Source of the DNA: Ectocarpus siliculosus | Taxonomy: Eukaryota; Sar; Phaeophyceae; Ectocarpales; Ectocarpaceae | Length of the DNA: 52,459 nucleotides | NCBI GenBank assembly: GCA_000310025.1 | Contig: FN649727.1 | Location: 5,161,601-5,214,059, forward strand | Reading direction: 5' to 3' | Shown: positions 20,201 through 30,101 of the stretch, piece by piece | Layout: every line of letters begins with the position of its first letter | Numbering within the stretch: position 1 is the first letter of the stretch | Position numbers and translations under genes: made by a program | The notes under the pieces: model-generated | What the model was told of the DNA's origin: nothing | What the model saw: the letters and a program-made list of their open reading frames with translations, nothing else | Database searches by the model: none

Positions 20201-23200
20201 CCCCCACGATGCCCGGCGTATGCTCGCAGGCATATGCATGCCCCTTCAAGGCTCACCATCATTAGTGTTAGCCCTGAATCCGGCGATTGTAGAGGTCATG
20301 GCAACGAATGCCTCCCACGCTGCTTCCCCTTCTCCGGACGCCACAGCCTATCAGAACCACCCCCTCCAACCTCCGCGTACCCTCCCAGGCAGAAAACTAC
20401 TCAGAGCCGGGTGACAAGGAGACGACAACCGAGGCCTACGAATCACCTCGGCCATGCCTCTTTTGGCGCTATGTTCCCAACAATGTGACTGCATTGCACC
20501 ACCTTTGCCTTGAGCACAAATAAGCCGGGACTCCAAAGAAGACATGCAAGGTTTTATGGTCCACAGTAGAACAACCTAGGAGGGCTGTCAACGTCTGCCA
20601 CTGTGCTTGAGTGGCCCCTTGTGCGGCACACACACGCCATGCACGTTGACACGGCAGGCTGCGGTTCTGTGGTCGATCGATGGGCTCTCCCCCCGGCTGA
20701 AGGGCTCGCGACTCTCACAAACACTGAACGTCATTCATCCTAAAGAGGAAAGGAACACATAAATACGAAGGCACGAAGACAGCTGACAGAACAGAGAGAG
20801 AGGACGGGGGGGGTGCACCGACCAACACCAGTTCAATATCAGCTCATGTCTCTCTTTCTGTCTTCTCGGCGATGTTGGGAACTTATGGTAATGATGCGTT
20901 GGAGAGGTCATGTGCGGTGATGTTTTCTCACGTGCGTATCGCTTGTTTGAGACGGAGAGGCATCATCAGATTTTATTTTATGTGTGTGTGTGGGAAGATA
21001 CAGGTCCCACCAGCATGCGTGGTTATCGTTCGAAGGTTCAATGAATAATGAAGTCGTGCTTCGCTGTATCCACACCTCCCACAGGTGATCGAGCTCGCGT
21101 TGAGCAAGTACGAGCAATGGCTGAAGAGCGAGGGAGACACGTTTCAGAGCACTCTGTATGAGAAAATCGTGCGAGAGCTCATGACACTCGGTGAGTCTGG
21201 CGGTCCTTCACTGTTGCCCGTCGTGTTCTTTGAAGTATTCGTCGGACATAGCATGTGGAAAGATGCTTGTGAAGCTTTAGGTGCCGCTTTGAACGGCCAA
21301 TCGTTCATTGCGCATGATAGAATTCGACTTGATGCCCTGATTGGGGCGTCGGATATCGAGGGAGGAGTCATCGCCCTAGAAAGTTTTATAGTAGATAGAA
21401 TATTTAACGTTAGAGTGGGGAACTGACTCCCAGGTCATGCACGGTGCTGGGTGCCGCCTTTGCGAGCGCCAACCCTCATTTACATTGGACCCATGCTTCG
21501 TGCTAAGCGGCATGAATGTTGTTAATACATAGGTATTGTTGAAGAAATCTCCCTCGGCGGCAAGTCTTTGTATTTTTCGACGTTTTGGTGACAGTCTGCT
21601 TCTCTCCAGACCACCTGTTGCGTCTTTTATTGGAAGTACACGGAAGTGCTCATCTTAGGCCGATCTTGCAGACAGTTTTCGAATTTTTGCTCAAAAGTAA
21701 GAAGCAAACCTCGTCGACCCTGCGAGTAGGGGTAGGAAGTCTGCAGGCACCTTGATGTCAACTGCAACGTTTCTCGAAGACCGATACAGGTGGTTCGGAG
21801 TCGTTCCCGAGGTAGACTGCGTGAAAGGTGCAAGAAGACGAGAGCTTTTGAGAGGAACAGTTGTACCAACAAAGCCATGTTTGTGTCGTGTTCATGGTTC
21901 ATTTCAGTTTTCAATAGGTTGCTGTCGAGTTCGAGGGCGGCAGAACGAGAAATCGAGCATGGTTTTCAGCCGTTCGAACGACGTAGCGAAATAGCGGTAA
22001 ATGCGATGTGATCAACGCTGTGGAGAAGGAGGAGGGAGGGGTGAGGTATGGATAGACACGGATACGGCTCGTCCTTCTCTCTCTCTCTCTCTCCTTCTGT
22101 CTCTTTCTCTCTCTCTCTGTCTCTCTCTCTCTTTGATGGCTGACGAGGACCCTGCACGTGGAATAGCCTACCGCCCATCCCCATCCCACTACTCGCGAGT
22201 GTGTTGTGTCATGCGCGTGACCAAACAGAACCCCAGACACAACTCAATTAACTGCCCGCGCGTTGTTCCGTGCAAGCAGGGGTGGTGAGCTTCGCGCTTT
22301 ACCTTCTGCACCCGGTGGTGGAGGAGGGGGACCTGTTTCTCGTCTTCGAGGTGAGCGTCCAGGAAGGGATTAGAAGTACAAACGTTTTGTGCTGATTACT
22401 CAACCAATCATGCGGCAAGGCTCCAATCCCGCGTTGCGCCATGGTCCGGAAACTGTTTTGCTGGGTGGGGCAAAAAAGCACACTCATGTCTGTAAGTCAA
22501 AGCTTACAGGGGGAGAGCTGTAGGACAGATTAGTAGTTCGTTCACAATTAGCCGGAGAAGGTGTGAAGCGGCTGTGGTAGTCGCTCCCTCCCCGGGCGAA
22601 CACGCCCTCGCCTTGCCCTCATACTTCTTTTCGTCGAATTCTCAGCTAGAAGCTTGGGCAGGTGGGTGTTTTGGACGCTTTTTGAACTTCGCCCCCCCCC
22701 CACACCTACCCCAACCGCCCATCCCCGAAAATTTCGAGTCATGCTGCAACTTTGCGCCCGTTCGTGCGATTTGACTCGGTCCATGCAGTTCTCCCACTAC
22801 GTGATTTTCTTCATCGCCATCTTCACGGTGCTGCAGCTGGTAATGCTGGGCGCCTCCACCTATCCCATCAAGCGTCGGTGGGATATTGCAGCGTACAAAA
22901 GCAAGGAGGAGGTACGCGGAACATACACTACTGTGCATATGCACAAAGAGAGAGAAGGGGGTGGGTGGGGGGTGTACTCATGGTCGTGCATGCTGTAGTC
23001 GTTAGACCATTGACCTCGTATCCATACAAAGCCGGGAAGGAGCACGCCGGGTTCTCACCGGACCAGGCTCTCACATCACCAAGCGCGAAGCGCCGTGAGG
23101 TATTCGGCGAGTCGCATGAAGGGTGCGCTGCATCCTACTAAGGGTGTTCGGCATCTTGTGCTTTCTTCTTTGCGTACGGATGACAGCTGCGTATGACTTA

Positions 23201-26200
23201 ATTTATTTTCTGGTGCTTTCACTTCCAGAGACCGTTATAGGCACTGTGTACCTGCCTCGAGGATGTTCGACCATTTTAACACAACGTGGTGCGATCATCC
23301 CCCTTGCGCGGAGTGAGGATTGTCGACCCCGCACAACATGATCTACTAGACCAACATTCATGGTTACATACCGCAGTAAAAACAAAGGCAAAAAAAGAGC
23401 GGTAACCTGGTTGCCGAGCTCACGAAGTGATCGGCTTGTTTTACAACATCGCTGCCAAGCGACGAAAACCCAATCCCGATGGCAAACACCGGGGGGGGAA
23501 GCTTGTTTTACAACGTCGTTGCCAAGCGACGAAAACCCAACCCCGATAGCAAACCATCGGGGGGGGGGGCGTACTCTTATGTTTTGCATGCCTTAGCGGT
23601 TAGACCATTGACCACGCGTCCTCGAGAGGACGAAGCATTGTTCCCACAGGACCGACCACCGATGGCCAATCGTTCCTTCCTACTTTGCCAAAGGTGGCTC
23701 AAAAATGTCTTCCCTAGTTTGTCTATCCTACCGATGTCCCTTCCCGCCTTTTCAAACCACTTTCTACTCCCCAGTACCGCTACCGTCCTCTCCTCCCTAT
23801 TACATGCCTCAAACATCTCCCTGTACGTCCCTTGTATTTTTCCCAGCTCAGTCATGAACAATTCCCTCTCCTTTTCGTACCACGGACATTCCGCGACTAC
23901 ATGAACACTGTCTTCGCATTCGAAGCCGCAATCACATTTGAACTTGTCGTCTTCGTCGTCTACCGTCCTATGTCTTCGTCGACGTTCGCGAAGGCCTATG
24001 TCCCCGGTCCTGAATTTGACCTTAAGCTTTGTCCCTGCATCCATTGGTCCATGTAGGTAATCCTTGAACCCTGTTCCTTCTTTCAACATTCCGTACACTT
24101 CTAGACCCTCCTTATCCTTGTATTCTTTCCTTAGATTCTGTTCTTCTCTGTCGGCACAAGCAACAGATATCTTCTTCTTGAACCCCTGTAGACCCTCCGT
24201 TTCAAGCGTTTCATCTTCGTCGATGTCAAATCCCTTCCATACGTCCTCTACAACCTTGACCCATTCCGTGGGTTGTCTACCCCTCTTTTTGTTTGCCCAC
24301 TTCGCCTCCCATACTATTCTCGGCAATCTCTCCTCTCCCATCCCGCACATGCGATACTGCCATGTCAGCTTCCTTACGTCTCTTCCCGACCGTAGGGATT
24401 GGATCCCCAATTCTGCCCTGACTGCTGCATTACTTGTGCGCTTGGAGCATCCTAGGATGATTTTCGCTGCTTTCATCTGCGCCGCCTCGAGTTCTTTCAC
24501 TACCTTCTTATTTCCTTCCCATACTTCTCCGGCGTACTCTAGCGGCGGTACGATTACGCTCTTCAAAACCGTCAATTTGATGCGTGTATCAAGGTGCCGG
24601 TTTGCGAGTATTGGGTGCAGCTTCCCTGCTCGTGCTTTGCCCTTTTCCGCTACCTTGGACATGTGTGTATTCCACGAGCAATCTTTTGCGATCTCTACTC
24701 CGAGGTATGTGTACTGGTCCACTACTGCAATCTCCTCGATCCCCCACTTCCATCTATGTTCTACTGGTTCCTCCCTGCCCTCGTTGCATACTATGACGGC
24801 ACTCTTCGTAACGTTGGCAGACAATCTCCACTTATCAGTAAACTTCTTCGCCGCGTCAATTTGCAGTTGCAGTCCCTCAGGGGTGTCCGACATACCAACA
24901 AAATCATCCGCAAACAGCATTCCTGACACCGAAGTTTCCGTGTCCCCTACTTTTACTCCCTTCCGGACTGCGGGGGGGGGGGTACTCATGGGTCGTGCAT
25001 GCCGTAATCGCTAGACGATTGACCTCGCATCCCTACAAAGCCGGGACGGAGCACGCCGGGTTCTCACCGGACCAGGCTCTCACATCACCAAGCGCGAAGC
25101 GCCGTGAGGTATTTGGCGAGTCGCATGAAGGGTGAGCTGCATCCTGCTAAGGGTGTTCGGCATCTTGTGCTTACTTCCTTGCGTACGGATGTCAGCTACG
25201 TATGACTTAATTTATTTTCTGGTGCTTTCACTTCCAGAGACAGTTGTAAGCGCTGTGTAACTGCCTCGAGGAAGCTTGACCATTTTAACACAACGAGGTG
25301 CGATCATCCCCCGTTGCGCGGAGTGAGGTTTCTCGACCCCGCACAACATGATCTACTCGACCACCATTATGGTTACCGCCAAAAAAAAAACCGAGGTAAA
25401 AAAAAAAAAACGGTAACCTGGTTGCCGAGTTCACGAAGTGAATTGGCTTGTTTTACAACGTCGTTGCCAAGCGACGAAAACCCAAACCCCGATGGCAAAC
25501 ACCGGGGGGGGGGGCTTGTTTTACAACGTCGTTGCCAAGCGACGAAAACCCAACCCCGATGGCAAACATCGAGGGGGGGGGGGATAATGGCCGCATAGGT
25601 AATCATGAAGGCGCGTGTTCCATGTGGTTAGCTCTGTGTGGTGGAAGTACAGCATCCCCTTCACAGTTGCCACCCCGAACGCTGTTGCCGCTCCCCATTG
25701 CTGTTGCTGCTGCTGGGTTCATTCCAAGCGAAGGTTAACATTTGTGGTGGACTCTTCGAGTTGTAATTGGAATGTCCGAGAATGCCAACGTGAACCCCGA
25801 ACGATTCCGACAGCCGGTGTTTACGGTATCCTCATCCCCCCACCCTACCCCCCCCTATCGTGCCGCTGGAAAAGCTCCTGGAGGGCTACAGAGCGATGAT
25901 CGCGCGCACGCACAAGTGGTCGATCCCCATGTTCGGGCTCGGTCGGGTGTCGCTCGACGTGTTCCACTGGGGCAGCAACTGGAAGTGGATTGACGCCGTG
26001 CAGTACCACCTCGCACGCTCTGTCTTCATTAGGCAGCACCGGTAAGAGAATCGAAGGGAAAACTGGGGGAAACAGAGCAAGGCGCGGGGGAGAGGGGACG
26101 GGGGTGTGACTGGACTCCTGCGTGACCGCAGTCGGTCAACTTGCTTGGGCGTTGTGTGCCTGCGAGCCCGATTCTTTGGCGGAGAGATATTGCGCTTTCA

Positions 26201-26320
26201 AACCACTGAAACCCGTACTCCAGTCTGTTTTTGACGCTCTGTCCCGTCCTCTTTTTGGTATTCGTTGCGATGCCTACCGGATGCGGATGTCGTTCCTGAC
26301 AGAATTGGCCGCCATTCCTG

Positions 26321-26368
<48 letters not shown>

Positions 26369-29135
26369 CTCCTTTGCTGCCTTGCTTTTTGTTTGGCAGC
26401 CAAAACGCGAACTTTGACTTCGCGAGGTACGCGTGCTTGGTGACAGACCGACAGATTCTCGGCATGGCCAACGTCTCGCTCGCCAGCTGGCTGGCACTTC
26501 TCGTTTTCCGCTGGGTCTCGTACGGTCTGCAGGTTGGGTTGTCTCGCGACGGGTAAGTCTTGGGAGGGGTGAAGGGGTTGTAGGTGAGATTTTTTCTGTT
26601 GTGCTTCCGCTGGGAGCGATGCCGAAGGTCATGTTGTCCTCAGAAACCTGATCGAATGGCGCGATTGCCATGCCACAAGTATCCCGTTCAACATCCAGCC
26701 AAAAGAAAAACCCGGCAGACGTCCCTGTCAACCAAACCCAACGACCCCTCCCCCTGTCGCGCGCCCACCTACAGTGGCACGGTGAGCTTCCGGGCGTGGT
26801 TTGTCTTCGGGATAGTCCTCTGCCTGTTGGAGCTGTCGCTCCTCTTCGCGTGCATGCTGGGGGTCAGGAGGGTGTGCATCAAACTGGGAGCCGATCCCCA
26901 GGACCCCGTGAAAACGGTGGATGCTGTCCTCGAGAGGATCTGGGTCGCCCCGATGTGAGAAGAGTTGTGTAGCAAACGCTTCTCCAGTGGTCATATATGT
27001 TCAGGTAGACATGTTGGATCCCCTGATGTAGGCGTTGTTCGCCCGAAAACACGATGGAGTGGTGAGGAAAGTCTTAATCAACCCTGAAAGGAATGACGCC
27101 TCGAGAAGGAAAGCGGGAACGGCCCTCGCCTCACTTGAGATACATCGCGACCGACTTTTCAGTGCAACCCCTTCCCCGACCCCTTTGTCTTCCTTCTCGA
27201 CCCGATCTCCACACCGCGGACAACCAGGACCCACGTGCAGCACGCGGCATCGATGCACGGGATCGGGAGGTCAGCACTTGGCGAAGGAGCGACGTCCGAC
27301 ACGCCTGGAAATTCTTGTGCCGTCGACGCCGATCAAGCGGCGATGGTTCACGGCAGCGAGGGTGGCGGGGGGTTAGAGGCGGGCAGGAGCGCGATCCGCT
27401 CGACGATGCCGGACTTTGCAGAGGAGATGCCAATGAGAGGGGCGAACATCCCGGAGATCACAATGAGAGATGCGTTCGTCTTGCCGATCGGCAAAGCGTA
27501 CAAGCAGGCCGTCGAGATCCTGATGCTGCTGAACTCGTACTACCTGGCGTTCTACGCTGTGTACTTCATCAGCCGTGCCTCCAAGAGCGAGACCGAGTGG
27601 GTGTGGATCATCGTGCTACCGCTGCCCATCCTGGCCGGCGTGCTCATGGCGTACCGGAGGGTACTCCCGCTGATCGCGTTGCTTTCGACGATCGTCATGA
27701 TGCAGCCCACGGACGTGGCAGATGTGAGATAACTCCGGGTTGAGTGGAAGAGAATCTCTTTGTATTTTCTCCCGCTGCTGTTGCTGTTGCTGTTGCTGTT
27801 GCCGTGTCTTTGACAGTTTCGCAAAGACAAAGCGCTCCTGTACGTGCATCGCTCCACCAACATGCCACCAACTCACCCACCGGGATATGTATGCCGCTTA
27901 TACGCTGTATCCTCGCACCCCACCCCCCCCGACTCGGTCATGCCTCCGCAGGTGGAACAAGAGGCCGAGGAACTGAACAAGCTTCGCCGCAAGCTGGTGA
28001 TGCGGGTGGAAGACGTGCTTGAACAAGAATTTAAGGCGAGTTGTTGTGCGCGTACATGGTCCGTCTTCCACGCAACCTTGTTTCGACGTTTCGAGGCGCT
28101 CTCGTGTTGTTATGACAAGGATTTCGTTGCTCTCACGCGTATATATCGGGCCTGTGTGTTTTCCCTCCCCTTGTATATTTGTTTCCCTTTCCTGCCGGGG
28201 CAACACGCAGGCTTGCGCCGAGAGCGGCGAGACACGTGCTGATGGCCAAACTTCGGCGGCTTTTCTGCTCAAGCGTTGGGACGAGGACGACAACGGGAAC
28301 CTCAGTCACCAGGAACTGCATAAGTGAGTTCGAGCTCGTTGTGCTGTATACGCAGCGACCGCTGTCTACCATCCCTTTTTGAAATCAATCCGGAGATGTG
28401 TTGACCGGTGCGGAAACTAGGTGTGCGTCGCAGTGCTTGAACGTCGTTGTATTTTGTCAGTAGCCGCTGACAACTGCGAAATCGAGGGTTAGACAAAGTA
28501 GACTTATCAGGACTAGGAGAGGTGAGTATGAAGCAGTTTTTGGTGCTTCTCCGTCTACTTTTTGCTTACTTTCCCTTGATAGCAACGAAGAGGTCCACCC
28601 TCTTTCTTTCCCCTGTTGCTGCCGGTCTCGTTCCCTTCCGGTAAACGGATCCCGACCCCTCCCCCAATGTTCCCGCGGTGTTCCTCCCCCCTCCCCGCCC
28701 CTTCCTACGTCGATTCGTTGCTTGCCGTTGCGCACGTGGATTCGGGCGCACGCTTGTGATTCTAAATGGCAATGGCAACGGCGGTACCTTGAGCACAGGG
28801 GGCTGGAGGAAATCGGCCTCCTTCTCTCCAGCAAACAACGACGCGAGTTGATTCGCCTCGCGGACCCGGACAGGAGCGGTGGCGTGGATATCAAGGAGCT
28901 GGCTGAGCTGCTCTACGACGTTGAGGTCGAGATAGCGGCGGGCCGAAGTGTAGAAGGAGAAGAACAGGCCGCGGCGGCAGCGCCAGGACGCATGGGACTG
29001 ACCACCAGTTTAAACACGAAGGTCGGTTTCCGTAGGACAGGCAGCGGATTGCGTCCCAACGGTTTGTCTGATGGTGGCGTGAATGACAGGGTCGAGCGTT
29101 TGCTGCGGAAGAGGGCGTCAGAGAAGTGGTCGTGA
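17261..29135 (+). CDS. MLO-family seven-span membrane protein with C-terminal EF-hands
   Basis: Exons: 17261-17331, 19379-19556, 21085-21190, 22280-22350, 22789-22911, 25875-26041, 26400-26552, 26775-26954, 27228-27723, 27817-27843, 27952-28035, 28211-28323, 28799-29135. All phases close to give 701 residues. A signal peptide (MKLLLLFPLLLLSRTAFA) precedes a DH(A/T)S-repeat segment. Spans lie near residues 69-88, 119-135, 143-165, 255-280, 294-318, 445-470 and 475-505. MLO hallmarks are LSKYEQWLKS...YEKIVRELMTLG, YPIKRRW and NANFDFARYACLV. Plant MLO proteins are Ca-linked membrane proteins with a calmodulin-binding tail. This one instead has two canonical EF-hand loops, DEDDNGNLSHQE (576-587) and DPDRSGGVDIKE (612-623), so it may bind calcium itself. 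Least certain are the exon 6 acceptor (C-rich, no clear tract), exon 10, and linkage of exon 1. Intron 11 is GC-AG. Five repeat or transposon units sit in introns 1, 2 and 5. Confidence 0.85.
17867..17960. repeat. 14-bp perfect inverted repeat, 66-base loop
   Basis: ACATTTTACAATAC at 17867-17880 is exactly inverted at 17947-17960. The outer bases (GGTT and AAGTTACC) also pair partly. It lies directly beside the foldback element and may be a separate small hairpin element or part of the same insertion. Confidence 0.7.
17971..18471. mobile_element. 500-bp foldback (MITE-like) element in MLO intron 1
   Basis: The left arm (about 17971-18160) and right arm (about 18283-18471) are inverted copies about 185 bp long with about five mismatches seen by eye. 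The centre also pairs imperfectly (TTCAAGATGCGCAA against TTGCACATCTTGAA), so nearly the whole element can fold into one long hairpin with a loop of roughly 20-30 bases. The two strands therefore give almost the same translations, which explains the mirrored frames and argues against a gene. No transposase is present, and target duplications could not be fixed. Confidence 0.85.
19380..19471 (+). repeat. 12-bp coding minisatellite in MLO exon 2
   Basis: About seven units of GACCACnCCAGn encode DHAS, DHTS and HHTS tetrapeptides in the extracellular N-terminus of the MLO protein. In another frame it reads TTPVTTP, but only the His/Asp frame joins exon 1 and the first span. Confidence 0.8.
19667..20205 (+). 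repeat. SINE-like repeat, copy 3 (inverted relative to the others)
   Basis: This is a near full-length copy in MLO intron 2, opposite in orientation to the other four. It starts after a C-run (19667-19672) with the GGTGTTTGCCATCGG module, passes through the conserved body and ends TATGAGTACG plus a C-rich tail at 20191-20205. Confidence 0.85.
22073..22135 (+). repeat. (CT)n microsatellite
   Basis: An interrupted CT/CTTT run in MLO intron 3, about 150 bp before exon 4. Confidence 0.85.
22957..23569 (-). repeat. SINE-like repeat, copy 4
   Basis: It is in MLO intron 5. Read on the minus strand, it follows the poly-C end of the LINE fragment, has two tandem copies of the TTTGCCATCGG...GTAAAACAAGC module separated by a C-run, then the conserved body, and ends GAGTACACCCCCC. 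It is head-to-tail with the LINE fragment and copy 5. Confidence 0.85.
23570..24971 (-). mobile_element. 5'-truncated non-LTR retrotransposon (LINE) reverse transcriptase
   Basis: An uninterrupted minus-strand frame of about 465 codons reads from the truncation point to the TAA at 23577-23579. It begins just before the catalytic FADD box (VSGMLFADDFVGMSD), continues through the RT thumb (LSANVTKSAVIVCNEG) and ends with a Cys/His motif (CDCGFECEDSVHVVAEC) typical of non-LTR RT C-termini. Endonuclease and RT motifs before FADD are missing, so it cannot move alone. The stop codon lies inside the terminal 45 bp shared with the SINE-like repeats, and a poly-C run follows. The lack of frameshifts suggests a recent insertion. 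It is in MLO intron 5, antisense to the gene. Its clade cannot be set by eye. Confidence 0.9.
24972..25583 (-). repeat. SINE-like repeat, copy 5
   Basis: Its structure matches copy 4: two 5' modules (near 25515-25572 and 25435-25503) separated by a C-run (25504-25514), the body, then the GAGTACC plus poly-C end at 24972-24982, which directly abuts the truncated LINE. It lies in MLO intron 5, about 290 bp before exon 6. Confidence 0.85.
26322..26367 (+). repeat. (CTG)15 repeat 32 bases before MLO exon 7
   Basis: This pure CTG run stands where a polypyrimidine tract is expected; the acceptor CAG is at 26397-26399. The plus-strand frame stays open through it as poly-Cys, but phase and MLO homology place it in the intron. 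Confidence 0.9.
27773..27803 (+). repeat. (TTGCTG)n repeat before MLO exon 10
   Basis: TGTTGC hexamers lie 13 bases before the proposed acceptor TTTGACAG at 27816. This is the second MLO intron with a CTG-type repeat near its 3' end. Confidence 0.8.
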
Positions 29136-30101
29136 GAAAGGCCGCGACACGGATGGAGAAATGGTGGCCATTTTTATTGACGGTGTGTTGACGTTTTATT
29201 CTGTGTGGGCATTTATTGGTTATCGTAGTGGTGTGGCGGTCGTGATAAAAGATGCCGGTTGGCGTCCAAGCACTATTATTTTTGTAGGTTTGGCTGCCGC
29301 ACGAAAGCGTGAGCGGAGCCTTTCCTGTCGGGGAGGACGTCGGAAAGACGTTCGTGAAAGTGTTCACGAGAGAAGCAGACCGGGTGATAAGAAGGTCTTG
29401 CCGGGGGGTGGTGAGAGGTCTCTTGATGGTGGTGGTGGTGTGACCGGGCGTTGAATGGGTATCAAGAGGTTGTTCGTACCAGCAGGGCTCGAGGGGTTTG
29501 GGAGGGAAGCGGGGGAGAGGGTGGTCGTGAGTGCGGCGTCGTGCAGCAGAGCAGCGGCACTCTATAAAGCATGTTCGGTGTTGAAATGTGCTTCTCCCTG
29601 TTTCTTTGGTGTAACGGCACCGGAGACTGTGGTAATCGAACCCAATCTTTCTGACCATCGACATCTCCAGGCATGGATCACAAACTCTCTGCAGGGCGGG
29701 GCACGTGGGGGGCGCGCGGTAGCGTGGACTGGCATCCATGGTACATGCACATGTCCCACATTTCTGCCAGATGTTCGTTTTGGGGGAAATCGATGGCGGC
29801 GTCTACTGAGACTGGGCTTGACTTCGATGACTCGGGGGGCTTGCTGTCTTTCTTTGCTAATAACGTGCACGATACTTGCACTTGTACTCAATGCTCAATG
29901 GTGTCACCAAAAGCTCAAAGTAGGGGATGGGACGGCTAAATAGTGTTATAGAAGTACACAGTATTGCATGCCAAGTCTTCAGGAGGCACAGCAAAGTTAC
30001 GAGGCGGCGTGAGTCAAGAGCGAGTGCTGCTCTGTTGTCACAATGCCAATTATTTTCTTATTTTATTAGCAACGTTCATCGCTGGTGTCCACGTGTTATG
30101 C
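29136..30101. other. Convergent 3' UTRs of MLO and kinesin genes
   Basis: It holds no supported gene. Plus-strand frames at 29083-29454 and 29455-29943 overlap or follow the MLO stop and show no domain. Polyadenylation sites cannot be placed, so transcripts from the two strands may overlap. Confidence 0.5.

Noticed and set aside
24064-25014. 316-codon plus-strand frame
   Set aside because: Antisense to the reverse transcriptase, which has clear motifs on the minus strand.
26198-26731. Minus-strand poly-Ser or poly-Gln frames and plus-strand poly-Cys frame
   Set aside because: Products of the (CTG)15 intronic repeat, not coding.
27035-27070. Possible small MLO exon between exons 8 and 9
   Set aside because: Exon 8 joins exon 9 directly in phase through GTGAGA and CAACCAG; the extra exon needs a weak donor.
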